Part shown: positions 21,159-30,342 of the stretch, piece after piece
How positions within the stretch are numbered: the stretch's first letter is position 1
How the letters are laid out: each line of letters starts with the position of its first letter
Assembly (NCBI RefSeq): GCF_014645895.1
Contig: NZ_BMMP01000001.1
Location: 186,001-250,000, forward strand
Source of the DNA: Streptomyces daqingensis
GTDB lineage: Bacteria > Actinomycetota > Actinomycetes > Streptomycetales > Streptomycetaceae
DNA length: 64,000 bases
Direction: 5' to 3'
The notes under the pieces: model-generated
Database searches by the model: none
What the model saw: the letters and a program-made list of their open reading frames with translations, nothing else
Told to the model about the DNA's origin: nothing
Program-made: the position numbers and the translations under genes

Positions 21159-22529
21159 GTGGAACCCGACCTGTTCACCGCAGCCGCCGAGGAACGCCAG
21201 GCCCAGGACCCCACGGCCAGTCCGCTGGCCGTGCGCATGCGCCCCCGCACCCTGGACGAGATCGTCGGCCAGCAGCATCTGCTGCGCCCCGGCTCCCCAC
21301 TGCGCCGCCTCGTGGGCGAGGGCGTCGGAGGCCCGGCAGGGCCTTCCTCCGTCATGCTGTGGGGCCCTCCGGGCACGGGCAAGACCACGCTCGCGCACGT
21401 CGTCAGCAGGGCCACAGACAAGCGCTTCGTGGAGCTGTCGGCCATCACGGCCGGGGTGAAGGAGGTGCGGTCCGTCATCGAGAGCGCCCGGCGCTCCTCG
21501 GGCGCGTACAGCAAGGACACGGTCCTCTTCCTCGACGAGATCCACCGCTTCAGCAAGGCCCAGCAGGACTCGCTGCTGCCCGCGGTGGAGAACCGCTGGG
21601 TCACCCTGATCGCGGCGACGACGGAGAACCCGTACTTCTCGGTGATCTCCCCGTTGCTCTCCCGGTCGCTCCTGCTCACCCTCGAAGGCCTCACCGACGA
21701 CGACGTGCGGGCGCTGCTGCGCCGTGCCGTGGCCGAGGAGCGCGGCCTGGGCGGCGCGGTGACGCTTCCCGGCGAGTCGGAGGACCACCTGCTCCGTATC
21801 GCGGGCGGCGACGCGAGGCGTGCGCTTACGGCGCTGGAGGCGGGAGCGGGCGCCGCCCTCGCCAAGGGCGAGAGCGAGGTCGGCCTGGCCACGCTGGAGG
21901 AGGCCGTCGACCGCGCCGCGGTGACGTACGACCGCGACGGCGACCAGCACTACGACGTGGCGAGCGCGCTCATCAAGTCCATCCGCGGCTCGGACGTGGA
22001 CGCCGCGCTGCACTATCTGGCGCGCATGATCGAGGCGGGGGAGGACCCGCGGTTCATCGCGCGCCGCCTGATGATCTCCGCCAGCGAGGACATCGGCATG
22101 GCGGATCCGCAGGCGCTGCAGACGGCCGTCGCGGCGGCCCAGGCCGTCGCCATGATCGGTTTCCCGGAGGCCCGCATCACGTTGGGTCAGACGGTCGTCG
22201 CCCTCGCGCTGGCCCCCAAGTCGAACGCCGCCTATCTGGCCATCGACGCCGCGCTGGCGGACGTACGGGCGGGTCTGGCGGGGCCGGTGCCCGCTCACCT
22301 GCGCGACAGCCACTACAAGGGCTCCGCGAAACTGGGCCACGGCGAGGGCTACAAGTATCCGCACGACCTTCCGGGCGGGATCGCCGCCCAGCAGTACGCC
22401 CCGGACGCCGTCCACGGCAAGCGCTACTACGAGCCGACGCGGTACGGCGCCGAGGCCCGCTACGCCGAAGTCGCCGAACGGGTACGGGAGAGGCTGCGCG
22501 GTGCGGGCCCGCCGCCGGGCGAGCACTGA
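21159..22529 (+). CDS. rarA: Replication-associated recombination AAA ATPase RarA (MgsA/WRNIP1 family)
   Basis: AAA+ ATPase acting at stalled replication forks and gaps. 456 aa from GTG 21159. Walker A GPPGTGKT at 69-76, Walker [11 protein letters not shown] with D126-E127, sensor 1 [10 protein letters not shown], then the family's tetramerisation domain ending with [21 protein letters not shown]. No ribosome binding site is visible before the GTG, consistent with leaderless expression from the promoter at 21129-21151. It may be damage-induced together with ruvCAB. Confidence 0.93.
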   Translation: MEPDLFTAAAEERQAQDPTASPLAVRMRPRTLDEIVGQQHLLRPGSPLRRLVGEGVGGPAGPSSVMLWGPPGTGKTTLAHVVSRATDKRFVELSAITAGVKEVRSVIESARRSSGAYSKDTVLFLDEIHRFSKAQQDSLLPAVENRWVTLIAATTENPYFSVISPLLSRSLLLTLEGLTDDDVRALLRRAVAEERGLGGAVTLPGESEDHLLRIAGGDARRALTALEAGAGAALAKGESEVGLATLEEAVDRAAVTYDRDGDQHYDVASALIKSIRGSDVDAALHYLARMIEAGEDPRFIARRLMISASEDIGMADPQALQTAVAAAQAVAMIGFPEARITLGQTVVALALAPKSNAAYLAIDAALADVRAGLAGPVPAHLRDSHYKGSAKLGHGEGYKYPHDLPGGIAAQQYAPDAVHGKRYYEPTRYGAEARYAEVAERVRERLRGAGPPPGEH

Positions 22530-22581
22530 GTCCGACAGCGCGCCCGGCCTGCCTCCCGCGCGGCACGGCCCCTCGTCGGAC
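22530..22581. terminator. Weak candidate terminator between convergent rarA and DUF2470 genes
   Basis: GTCCGAC (22530-22536) and GTCGGAC (22575-22581) are exact inverted repeats at the ends of the 66-base convergent gap, with a GC-rich interior that can pair partly. Only 7 bp with a long loop. Confidence 0.3.
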
Positions 22582-22595
22582 GCGACGCCCCTGCC

Positions 22596-23462
22596 CTACT
22601 GGCTGCCGGGCCGTTCCGCGGCGGTCTCGAAGAGCAGCCGCATCGCCTGCCGCAGCCGCGCAATGCCGTCCACGGGATCGGGGAACTCGAAGCGGGCGTC
22701 GAAGTAGGCGTCGCTCCTGAAGCCCTCCAGACCGCAGAAGCGCACCCGCATCCCGTAGCGGTCCACGGAGAGCGGCACCGCGCATCCGCCGGCGGCCGCA
22801 CAGGCCGCCTCGCGGTCGCCGAGGAGACCGCACAGCCCGCGCATCTGCTCTGAGTGGGAGGCGGCCAGGTGCTGCAGCAGTTCCGCCTCGTGCGGCGCGA
22901 GCGGGTCGGGCGCGGCGGCGGCGAAGTCGTCCGGCTCTACCTGCTCCGCGCCCCACAGATCGTCGACGAAGGCCTCCCCGACCTCCAGGCGCAGCAGCGT
23001 CCAGGCGGGGTCGGAGGGCATCGGCCCGGCGGGGTGGCGGTCGGCGACGAGCCGCGCGCAGGCGGCCCGCTGCTTGTTCCGTACGGGCGTGAGCCAGCCG
23101 GCGATCCAGGCCCGGCCGCGGATGCGGTGGGGGACCGCCACCGGCGCGACGTCCGTGATCTCCATCACCGCGGTCACCTCGTCGCCCGCCGCGTGCTCGA
23201 CGAGCTGGGCGGCCGGAGAAGCCGCGGGTACCAGCAGGACCACGTCGCCGTCGGGGGTGACGGCGCGGGCCTCCGGGCTCCCGGATCCGGGCGGAGTGTC
23301 CTGTTGCGACCGGATCGAGGGAATGTCCAGCGCGGCCGATACGCTGGATTCCACGAGGGTTCGTACACGCTCTGCGGCAGTTGGAGCCGCGGCGTCTTCC
23401 ACGGGACGCGGCTGTTCCCGTCCGGCGTCGGAGCCGGGCAGGGGAATCCCAGGTCGAAACAT
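22596..23462 (-). CDS. DUF2470-domain protein (HugZ/heme-utilisation-like)
   Basis: 288 aa from ATG 23462, ribosome site GGAGGAG at 23468-23474. The C-terminal third (about 200-285: HEAELLQHLAASHSEQM, then VDRYGMRVRF, then EFPDPVDGIARLRQAM) fits the DUF2470 domain, which in HugZ-type heme oxygenases and PPOX-fold proteins follows a split beta-barrel; the middle (about 75-150) is compatible with such a barrel but weak. An iron box lies 15-33 bases upstream of its start, which supports a role in heme or iron handling. Exact function not established. Confidence 0.72.
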   Translation of the reverse strand: MFRPGIPLPGSDAGREQPRPVEDAAAPTAAERVRTLVESSVSAALDIPSIRSQQDTPPGSGSPEARAVTPDGDVVLLVPAASPAAQLVEHAAGDEVTAVMEITDVAPVAVPHRIRGRAWIAGWLTPVRNKQRAACARLVADRHPAGPMPSDPAWTLLRLEVGEAFVDDLWGAEQVEPDDFAAAAPDPLAPHEAELLQHLAASHSEQMRGLCGLLGDREAACAAAGGCAVPLSVDRYGMRVRFCGLEGFRSDAYFDARFEFPDPVDGIARLRQAMRLLFETAAERPGSQ

Positions 23463-23476
23463 GCGTTCTCCTCCGC

Positions 23477-23495
23477 TAAGGTAAGGCTCACCTAA
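23477..23495. promoter_or_regulatory. DmdR/IdeR-type iron box between the DUF2470 gene and rpsD
   Basis: The 19 bases TAAGGTAAGGCTCACCTAA match the actinobacterial iron box consensus TTAGGTTAGGCTCACCTAA at 17 of 19 positions. It is centred 24 bases upstream of the DUF2470 start and 30 bases upstream of the rpsD start. On the minus strand it contains the candidate -10 TACCTT; on the plus strand its end overlaps TAACTT (23493-23498). Iron-loaded DmdR would be expected to repress the DUF2470 gene, and possibly to affect rpsD. Confidence 0.75.
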
Positions 23496-23515
23496 CTTAC
23501 ATGGAGGTCCGTTCA

Positions 23516-24127
23516 GTGAACCAGTCGCGTCCCAAGGTCAAGAAGTCGCGTGCCCTCGGCATCGCGCTGACCCCGAAGGCCGTCAAGTACTTCGAGCAGC
23601 GCCCCTACCCGCCGGGCGAGCACGGCCGGGGCCGCAAGCAGAACAGCGACTACAAGGTGCGGCTGCTGGAGAAGCAGCGGCTCCGCGCGCAGTACGACAT
23701 CAGCGAGCGGCAGATGGTCCGCGCGTACGACCGCGCCCGCAAGAGCGGCGGCAAGACCGGTGACGCGCTCGTCATCGAGCTGGAGCGCCGCCTCGACGCG
23801 CTGGTGCTGCGGTCGGGGATCGCCCGCACCATCTACCAGGCTCGGCAGATGGTCGTGCACGGCCACATCTCGGTGAACGACCGGAAGGTCGACAAGCCCT
23901 CGTTCCGCGTCCGTCCTGACGACGTCGTGAAGGTCCGGGAGCGCAGCCGCGGCAAGCACCCGTTCCTGGTCGCGCGTGAGGGCGGCTACGCACCCGACGG
24001 GGAGACCCCGCGTTACCTGGAGGTCAACCTCGAGGCGCTGGCCTTCCGCCTGGACAGGGAGCCCAACCGCAAGGAGATCCCGGTCGTGTGCGACGAGCAG
24101 ATGGTCATCGAGTACTACGCACGCTGA
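23516..24127 (+). CDS. rpsD: 30S ribosomal protein S4 (zinc-independent form)
   Basis: Primary 16S rRNA binding protein that nucleates 30S assembly. 203 aa from GTG 23516, eight bases after GGAGG (23503-23507), giving the N-terminus [15 protein letters not shown]. The S4 RNA-binding domain is visible ([31 protein letters not shown]). The N-terminal zinc cysteines of the C+ type S4 are absent, so this is the zinc-free type. It stands alone, away from the rpsM-rpsK-rpoA cluster, as is usual in streptomycetes. Confidence 0.96.
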   Translation: MNQSRPKVKKSRALGIALTPKAVKYFEQRPYPPGEHGRGRKQNSDYKVRLLEKQRLRAQYDISERQMVRAYDRARKSGGKTGDALVIELERRLDALVLRSGIARTIYQARQMVVHGHISVNDRKVDKPSFRVRPDDVVKVRERSRGKHPFLVAREGGYAPDGETPRYLEVNLEALAFRLDREPNRKEIPVVCDEQMVIEYYAR

Positions 24128-24566
24128 ACCCCGGAGTCCGCCGGGCCGCGCCGTGCGCTCCGCCGCTCGCGGTGCGCCGCCCCTGACTCGCCGGCACAGC
24201 CCGCCTGCCTCCCGCCGAACCTCCCGTCCGGCGGCGGCACGGCGGGCTGCCGCGTTCCCGGCGGCGCTCCCGCGGGCTCGCGACGGCCTCGACTGACCGT
24301 CGCGGTACGCCGGTTGACGGCTCCAGCAACAAACCCGGCAGCCGCCGTAGGCCAGTTGACCGCCCCGGGCGGGGGCGGCGCGGCACGGCGCCCGGCCATG
24401 GCGGCCGCCCCGCGGGCGCCCCTCCGTGCTGCGGGAATGCGGTACGGGCGACAGCTCCCGTCGCGATAAGGTCGGAGTATCCGCCGCCGCGCGGGCCCGG
24501 CTTCCACGGCGTGGAGCGGTCAGGGCGGCGGCCGACCCCGAAATGACCCGAGGGAAGCGGTGCAGC
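24128..24566. other. Intergenic region between rpsD and the DUF948 gene
   Basis: 439 bases with no convincing gene; open frames here lack ribosome sites and recognisable protein. It holds the rpsD terminator (24197-24249), a second GC hairpin (CCGCCCC 24360-24366 with GGGGCGG 24372-24378), and a candidate -10 TAAGGT at 24467-24472 for the DUF948 operon. Confidence 0.6.
24197..24249 (+). terminator. Terminator after rpsD
   Basis: CAGCCCGCC-TGCC (24197-24209) pairs with GGCA-C-GGCGGGCTG (24236-24249) through 13 base pairs with one bulged C; the interior can pair further (GCCG/CGGC). 70 bases after the rpsD stop. Confidence 0.65.
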
Positions 24567-25007
24567 GTGTCCGGTGGTGAAGTGGCCGGTCTCCTGGTGG
24601 CCGTCTTCTGGGCGATTCTGGTCTCGTTCCTCGCCGTTGTGCTGGTGAGGCTCGCGCAGACGCTCAAGGCGGCGACCAAGCTGGTGACGGGCGTGACAGA
24701 GCAGGCCGTTCCTCTGCTCGGTGAGGCGTCCGCGACAGTGCGCTCGGCTCAGACCCAGCTCGACCGCGTGGACGCGATCGCGACGGACGTGCAGGAGGTC
24801 ACCTCCAACGCCTCGGCGCTCTCCTCCACCGTCTCCACCACCTTCGGCGGGCCGCTCGTGAAGGTCGCTGCCTTCGGCTACGGCGTGCGGCGCGCGCTCG
24901 GCCGCAAGAAGGACCCGTCCTCCCCGCCGTCCGACCCGCGCAAGGTGGTCCTCGGCCGCACGCTCCCCGCGGCGCGGCGGGGCGGCCGCAAGCGCGGAAG
25001 GAGCTGA
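24567..25007 (+). CDS. DUF948-family membrane protein
   Basis: Function unknown. 146 aa from GTG 24567, with GAGGGAAG ten bases upstream; a longer in-frame start exists at 24426 but would add Arg-rich sequence without family character. One N-terminal membrane segment (about 4-27), then a helical region with heptad-like pattern (LVTGVTEQAVPLLGEASATV) typical of DUF948, and a basic Arg/Gly tail. The DUF6167-like gene starts six bases after its stop and alaS follows, so the three are probably one operon. Confidence 0.75.
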   Translation: MSGGEVAGLLVAVFWAILVSFLAVVLVRLAQTLKAATKLVTGVTEQAVPLLGEASATVRSAQTQLDRVDAIATDVQEVTSNASALSSTVSTTFGGPLVKVAAFGYGVRRALGRKKDPSSPPSDPRKVVLGRTLPAARRGGRKRGRS

Positions 25008-25013
25008 TCACCC

Positions 25014-25352
25014 GTGTTCCGCCGTGCATTCTGGTTCACCACCGGCGCAGCCGCAGGTGTGTGGGCGACCACCAAGGTCCAGCGCAAGCTCCGTTCGCTC
25101 GCGCCGGACGCGCTCGCCGTCCGGGCGGCCGACAAGGCCGTCGACACCGGCCACCGACTCAAGGAGTTCGCACTCGACGTCCGTGCCGGAATGGCCCAGC
25201 GCGAGAGCGAGTTGAACGACGCCCTGGGGCTCGACGCCCCGCCGGACGGTGAGTCCGCGGGCCTGCTTCCCGGCCGGCCCCCCGGCCACCAACTGGGCCC
25301 CGCGCAGCAGCCGGGGCGCACACGACCGTACGACCGAAACGAGGACCACTGA
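25014..25352 (+). CDS. Small hypothetical protein (DUF6167-like)
   Basis: 112 aa, GTG start with GGAAGGAG (24995-25002). The N-terminus is weakly hydrophobic ([17 protein letters not shown], about 6-22) and may insert in or dip into the membrane; then a basic amphipathic helical region and a Pro/Gly-rich tail. Its stop overlaps the alaS ATG by one base. The conserved pairing with the DUF948 gene before alaS in streptomycetes is from memory; function unknown. Confidence 0.7.
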   Translation: MFRRAFWFTTGAAAGVWATTKVQRKLRSLAPDALAVRAADKAVDTGHRLKEFALDVRAGMAQRESELNDALGLDAPPDGESAGLLPGRPPGHQLGPAQQPGRTRPYDRNEDH

Positions 25353-28024
25353 TGGAGTCGGCTGAAATCCGCCGCCGCTGGCTGCGCTTCTTCGAGGAGC
25401 GGGGGCACACCGTCGTGCCGTCGGCGTCACTGATCGCGGACGACCCGACGCTGCTGCTGGTCCCCGCCGGCATGGTGCCCTTCAAGCCGTACTTCCTCGG
25501 CGAGGTCAAGCCGCCCTTCGCGCGCGCCACCAGCGTCCAGAAGTGCGTGCGCACGCCGGACATCGAAGAGGTCGGCAAGACCACCCGTCACGGCACGTTC
25601 TTCCAGATGTGCGGCAACTTCTCCTTCGGTGACTACTTCAAGGAAGGCGCCGCCCAGTTCGCGTGGGAGCTGCTGACCACCCCGCAGGACAAGGGCGGTT
25701 ACGGCCTGGAGGCGGAGCGGCTGTGGATCACGGTCTACGAGGACGACGACGAGGCGGAGCGCATCTGGCGTGACGTCGTCGGCGTCCCCGCCGAGCGGAT
25801 CCAGCGCCTGGGCAAGGACGAGAACTACTGGGACATGGGCGTCCCGGGCCCCTGCGGTCCCTGCTCGGAGATCAGCTACGACCGCGGCCCGGAGTTCGGC
25901 CCCGAGGGCGGCCCCGCCGTCAACGACGAGCGCTACGTCGAGCTGTGGAACCTCGTGTTCATGCAGTACGAGCGCGGTCCCGGCGAGGGCAAGGACTACC
26001 CGATCGTGGGTGACCTGCCCAGCCAGAACATCGACACCGGGCTCGGCTTCGAGCGCCTGGCGATGGTCCTGCAGGGCGTGCGCAACATGTACGAGATCGA
26101 CACCTCGCGCATGGTGCTGGACAAGGCCACGGAGCTGACGGGCGTCCGCTACGGAGACGCCGAGCAGACCGACGTCTCGCTGCGCGTCGTGGCCGACCAC
26201 ATCCGCACCGCCATCATGCTCATCGGCGACGGCGTCACCCCCGGCAACGAGGGCCGCGGCTACGTGCTCCGCCGCATCATGCGCCGTGCCATCCGCAACA
26301 TGCGCATCCTCGGCGCGAGCGGTCCCACCGTCGCCGAGCTGACGGACACCGTCATCAAGGCCATGGCGCCGCAGTACCCGGAGCTGGAGACCGACCGCAA
26401 GCGCATCGAGACGGTCGCGCTCGCCGAGGAGGCGGCCTTCCTCAAGACGCTGCGCTCCGGCACCAACATCCTCGAGGCCGCCGTCAGCGACACCCAGGCC
26501 GCCGGAAGCGACGTGCTGCCGGGCGAGAAGGCCTTCCTGCTGCACGACACCTGGGGCTTCCCGATCGACCTCACCCTGGAGATGGCCGCCGAGCAGGGCC
26601 TCTCCGTCGACGAGGCCGGCTTCAGGCGCCTCATGCAGGAGCAGCGGGAGCGCGCCAAGGCCGACGCGAAGGCCAAGAAGCAGGGCCACGCCGACCTGTC
26701 GGCCTACCGCCGGATCGCCGACGCGAGCGGCACGACGGACTTCACGGGCTACCAGCACACCGGCAACGAGGCGTCCGTCGTCGGACTCCTCGTCGACGGT
26801 GTCTCCTCGCCCGCCGCCCACGAGGGCGACGAGGTCGAAGTCGTCCTGGACCGCACGCCGTTCTACGCCGAGGGCGGCGGTCAGCTCGCCGACACGGGGC
26901 GCATCCGGCTGGAGAGCGGCGCGGTCGTCGAGGTCCGCGATGTGCAGCAGCCGGTCACGGGCGTCCACGTGCACAAGGGCGTCGTCCAGGTCGGCGAGGT
27001 CACCGTCGGCTCCGGCGCGTACGCGGAGATCGACGCGGACCGCAGGCGCTCCATCGCCCGCGCCCACAGCGCGACCCACCTCACGCACCAGGCGCTGCGC
27101 GACGCCCTGGGGCCGACGGCCGCCCAGGCCGGTTCGGAGAACTCCCCGGGACGCTTCCGGTTCGACTTCGGTTCGCCGGCGGCCGTTCCGGGGACCGTCC
27201 TCACGGACGTCGAGCAGAAGATTAACGAGGTTCTCGCCCGCGAACTGGACGTCAACGCCGAGTACATGGGCATCGACGAGGCCAAGAAGCAGGGAGCGCT
27301 GGCCGAGTTCGGCGAGAAGTACGGCGAGCGCGTGCGCGTCGTGACCATCGGCGACTTCTCCAAGGAACTGTGCGGCGGCACCCACGTGCACAACACCGCC
27401 CAGCTCGGCCTCGTGAAGCTGCTCGGGGAGTCGTCCATCGGTTCCGGCGTGCGCCGTGTCGAGGCCCTCGTGGGCGTGGACGCCTACAAGTTCCTCGCCC
27501 GCGAGCACACGGTGGTCTCGCAGCTCACCGATCTGCTCAAGGGCCGCCCCGAGGAGCTTCCCGAGCGGATCTCCTCGATGGTCACGCGTCTGAAGGACGC
27601 CGAGAAGGAGATCGAGCGGTTCCGTGCCGAGAAGGTGCTCCAGGCCGCAGCGGGCATCGCGGAGGGCGCCACGGACGTCCGGGGGGTGGCCCTGGCAGCC
27701 GCCCAGGTTCCCGACGGCACGGCCGCCGACGACCTGCGCACGCTCGTGCTGGACGTCCGCCAGCGCATCACCGGAGGCCGGCCCGCCGTCGTCGCGCTGT
27801 TCGCCGTGACGAACGGACGTCCGCTCACCGTGATCGCCACCAACGACGCGGCCCGGGACCGCGGGCTCAAGGCGGGCGACCTGGTGCGCGGCGCGGCCAA
27901 GGCGCTCGGCGGCGGAGGCGGCGGCAAGCCCGACGTCGCGCAGGGCGGCGGCCAGAACCCCGAGGCCGTGGGCGAGGCCATCGCGACCGTGGAGCGGCTG
28001 GTGGCAGAGAGCGGCCCGGCCTGA
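25352..28024 (+). CDS. alaS: Alanyl-tRNA synthetase
   Basis: Class II synthetase with editing. 890 aa, ATG 25352. Catalytic domain at the N-terminus ([36 protein letters not shown]), tRNA recognition in the middle, editing domain with the zinc ligands H-x3-H (HSATH) and C-x3-H (CGGTH), and the C-terminal DHHA1 domain ending [15 protein letters not shown]. Length agrees with family. The stop overlaps the yqgF start by one base. Confidence 0.98.
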   Translation: MESAEIRRRWLRFFEERGHTVVPSASLIADDPTLLLVPAGMVPFKPYFLGEVKPPFARATSVQKCVRTPDIEEVGKTTRHGTFFQMCGNFSFGDYFKEGAAQFAWELLTTPQDKGGYGLEAERLWITVYEDDDEAERIWRDVVGVPAERIQRLGKDENYWDMGVPGPCGPCSEISYDRGPEFGPEGGPAVNDERYVELWNLVFMQYERGPGEGKDYPIVGDLPSQNIDTGLGFERLAMVLQGVRNMYEIDTSRMVLDKATELTGVRYGDAEQTDVSLRVVADHIRTAIMLIGDGVTPGNEGRGYVLRRIMRRAIRNMRILGASGPTVAELTDTVIKAMAPQYPELETDRKRIETVALAEEAAFLKTLRSGTNILEAAVSDTQAAGSDVLPGEKAFLLHDTWGFPIDLTLEMAAEQGLSVDEAGFRRLMQEQRERAKADAKAKKQGHADLSAYRRIADASGTTDFTGYQHTGNEASVVGLLVDGVSSPAAHEGDEVEVVLDRTPFYAEGGGQLADTGRIRLESGAVVEVRDVQQPVTGVHVHKGVVQVGEVTVGSGAYAEIDADRRRSIARAHSATHLTHQALRDALGPTAAQAGSENSPGRFRFDFGSPAAVPGTVLTDVEQKINEVLARELDVNAEYMGIDEAKKQGALAEFGEKYGERVRVVTIGDFSKELCGGTHVHNTAQLGLVKLLGESSIGSGVRRVEALVGVDAYKFLAREHTVVSQLTDLLKGRPEELPERISSMVTRLKDAEKEIERFRAEKVLQAAAGIAEGATDVRGVALAAAQVPDGTAADDLRTLVLDVRQRITGGRPAVVALFAVTNGRPLTVIATNDAARDRGLKAGDLVRGAAKALGGGGGGKPDVAQGGGQNPEAVGEAIATVERLVAESGPA

Positions 28025-28488
28025 TGAGGAGGGGCCGCCGCCTCGCCGTCGACGTCGGTGACGCACGCATCGGCGTGGCCTCCAGCGACCCCGACGGGCT
28101 GCTGGCGACCCCGGTGGAGACGGTGCCCGGGCGTGATCTCCCGGGCGCGCACCGCCGGTTGGCTGCGCTGGTGTCGGAGTACGAGCCGCTCGAGGTGGTC
28201 GTCGGGCTTCCGCGTTCCTTGAAGGGGGGCGAGGGCCCGGCGGCCGCCAAGATCCGTGGCTTCGCGGAGGAGTTGGCGAGGAAGATCACACCGGTGCCGG
28301 TGCGGCTCGTCGACGAGCGTTTGAGTACAGTCACGGCGGCACAGGGCATGCGCGCGTCCGGCGTGAGCTCCAAGAAGGGCCGCTCCCGCATCGATCAGGC
28401 TGCGGCGGTGGTCATTCTGCAAAGCGCCCTGGAGACTGAACGGATGTCAGGCAGTCCGCCCGGCCAATGCGTCGAAGTGGTTGTCTGA
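28024..28488 (+). CDS. yqgF: Putative pre-16S rRNA nuclease / Holliday junction resolvase-like YqgF (RuvX)
   Basis: RNase H-fold protein of the YqgF family, implicated in 16S rRNA 5' end maturation. 154 aa. The first catalytic aspartate is in AVDVGDARIG, the conserved E is in VDERLST and the last acidic residue in SRIDQAAAVVILQ. ATG 28024 overlaps the alaS stop; alaS-yqgF-mltG is a conserved actinobacterial order. The last 15 residues beyond the family core are not conserved. Confidence 0.92.
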   Translation: MRRGRRLAVDVGDARIGVASSDPDGLLATPVETVPGRDLPGAHRRLAALVSEYEPLEVVVGLPRSLKGGEGPAAAKIRGFAEELARKITPVPVRLVDERLSTVTAAQGMRASGVSSKKGRSRIDQAAAVVILQSALETERMSGSPPGQCVEVVV

Positions 28489-28534
28489 TCGCGATACGGT
28501 AACGTTCCCGCGACACGGCAGCCGCCGGGAGGCT

Positions 28535-28554
28535 CGCGCACCGCCGGGTGCGCG
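28535..28554 (+). terminator. Candidate terminator between yqgF and mltG
   Basis: CGCGCACC (28535-28542) and GGTGCGCG (28547-28554) form a perfect 8-bp stem with loop GCCG, 47 bases after yqgF, followed by a relatively T-rich stretch. Confidence 0.5.
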
Positions 28555-28611
28555 GGCGTCCTGCTTCATCTGTGTTCGGAGCGGCTGCCGTCCGGCAGAT
28601 CTAGGGGATCG

Positions 28612-30342
28612 ATGACTGAGTATGGCCGGGGGCAAGACGTCCCACCGTGGCATCCCGACGACCCGCTGTTCGGGGACCCGGGGTGGGAGGGACGCCGCCG
28701 CGAGTACCAGAGCGACGGGGACACCTACCCGGGCCAGTACACAGGCCAGCACCCCGACCCGTACGGCACGGGCAGGCATCAGGTACCCCAGCAGCAGGGC
28801 TACTACCAGCAGCAGCCGCAGAACTTCCAGGGCCAGGGACACGGCCAGCACCAGCACCAGCACTACGGTGACGGCGGAGGCGGCTACGACGGCGGCCCGC
28901 ACGGCGGTCCCTACGACCCCGGTTACGGCATGGGCGCGACCGACCCTCGCGGCATGCAGCCCGTGGCCGACCCCTACGACACGGGCGCCCAGCCCGGCTA
29001 CTACGCCGCTCCGGGCGGCTACCCTCCCGGCCACCCCGGCCAGCAGGGCCAGCAGGGCCAGCAGGGCCAGCAGGGCGGCCCCGGGCAGTTCACGGGCCCC
29101 GGGCGGCAGGCCGGCCCCGGTGAGTTCCACGGCGGCCCGGGCGGGCAGCCACCCGGCCCGGAAGCCGATCCCGAGACCGGCTGGGACCCCGGACCCGACC
29201 AGGGCGAGCACGCCTTCTTCTCCGACCAGGACGACGACGGCGACGACTCCGACCGCAAGGAGAGCCGCGGCAGCCGCAAGGGCAGCGGAGAGAAGAAGAA
29301 GCGCAACGGCTGCGCGTGCCTGGCCGTCTCGCTCGTCCTCGTGGGCGGCGTCGGAGCGGTCGCCTACTACGGGTACGACTTCTACCAGACCCATTTCGCC
29401 CCGGCGCCGGACTTCTCCGGGAGCGGTTCCGGCCAGGCGCAGGTCAAGATCCCGGACGGCGCCTCCATCGCTGACATGGGCGACGCCCTCCAGAAGGCGG
29501 GCGTGACGAAGAGCGCCGGCGCCTTCGTCGAGGCTGCCGAAGCCGACTCCAAGGCCAACGGGATCCAGCCGGGCACGTACAGCCTGCGCAAGGAGATGTC
29601 GGGCGCGGCGGCGCTGAAGCTGATGCTCGACCCCGCCAGCCAGAACGGTCTGATCATCTCCGAGGGCCTTCGCGCGAAGAAGATCTACGAGCTCGTGGAC
29701 AAGAAGCTCGGCGAGCCGGCGGGGACGACGCAGAAGGCCGCGAAGAAGGCGAAACTGGGACTTCCCGCGTTCGCGGAGAACAACCCGGAAGGGTTCCTCT
29801 TCCCCTCGCGCTACAGCGTCGGCGAGGAGAGCGACCCGGCGGACGTGCTGCGCGAGATGGTGCAGCGGGCGAAGGCCGAGCACAAGAAGGTGAACCTGGC
29901 GGCCGAGGCCAAGAAGGTGGGCAAGACGCCCGAGGAGATCATCGTCATCGCGTCGCTCATCCAGGCGGAGGCGCAGCAGGACGACGAGTTCGGCAGGGTC
30001 TCGCGAGTGATCTACAACCGGCTGGAGAAGAACATACTTCTTCAGTTCGACTCGACGATCAATTACGCCAAGGGCCGCTCCTCGCTGGAGACTTCGGTCG
30101 AGGACACGCGGTTCGACTCGCCGTACAACACCTATCTCAACCGCGGGCTCCCGCCGGGCCCCATCGACAACCCCGGGCACCAGGCCATCGAGGCGGCGCT
30201 CAACCCGACGAAGGGCAACTGGATCTACTTCGTCACCGTCAAGCCCGGCGACACCCGCTTCACCGACAGCAAGGCCGAGCACGACCGCAACGTGCAGGAC
30301 TTCAACAAGGAACAGCGCAAGAAGAAGGAGAGCGGCGGCTGA
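28612..30342 (+). CDS. mltG: Endolytic peptidoglycan transglycosylase MltG
   Basis: Membrane-anchored lytic transglycosylase (YceG fold) that cuts nascent glycan strands. 576 aa, ATG 28612. Residues 1-230 are a long cytoplasmic low-complexity region rich in Gly, Gln, Pro and Tyr, including four tandem GQQ triplets; then a basic stretch, one membrane helix (about 236-256), and the extracytoplasmic catalytic domain. The catalytic glutamate is E453 in IASLIQAEAQQ, and the conserved YNTY and GLPPGPI-N-PG blocks follow. E. coli MltG is 340 aa, so the N-terminal extension is the unusual part. The stop overlaps the aroE ATG. Confidence 0.93.
   Translation: MTEYGRGQDVPPWHPDDPLFGDPGWEGRRREYQSDGDTYPGQYTGQHPDPYGTGRHQVPQQQGYYQQQPQNFQGQGHGQHQHQHYGDGGGGYDGGPHGGPYDPGYGMGATDPRGMQPVADPYDTGAQPGYYAAPGGYPPGHPGQQGQQGQQGQQGGPGQFTGPGRQAGPGEFHGGPGGQPPGPEADPETGWDPGPDQGEHAFFSDQDDDGDDSDRKESRGSRKGSGEKKKRNGCACLAVSLVLVGGVGAVAYYGYDFYQTHFAPAPDFSGSGSGQAQVKIPDGASIADMGDALQKAGVTKSAGAFVEAAEADSKANGIQPGTYSLRKEMSGAAALKLMLDPASQNGLIISEGLRAKKIYELVDKKLGEPAGTTQKAAKKAKLGLPAFAENNPEGFLFPSRYSVGEESDPADVLREMVQRAKAEHKKVNLAAEAKKVGKTPEEIIVIASLIQAEAQQDDEFGRVSRVIYNRLEKNILLQFDSTINYAKGRSSLETSVEDTRFDSPYNTYLNRGLPPGPIDNPGHQAIEAALNPTKGNWIYFVTVKPGDTRFTDSKAEHDRNVQDFNKEQRKKKESGG
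29038..29076 (+). repeat. Tandem 9-bp repeat within mltG
   Basis: Four exact copies of GGCCAGCAG followed by GGC, in frame, encoding Gly-Gln-Gln four times. Such in-frame microsatellites can expand or contract without shifting the frame. Confidence 0.9.

Noticed and set aside
25427-28066. Minus-strand open frame of 879 codons opposite alaS
   Set aside because: Antisense shadow of alaS with composition typical of such shadows.
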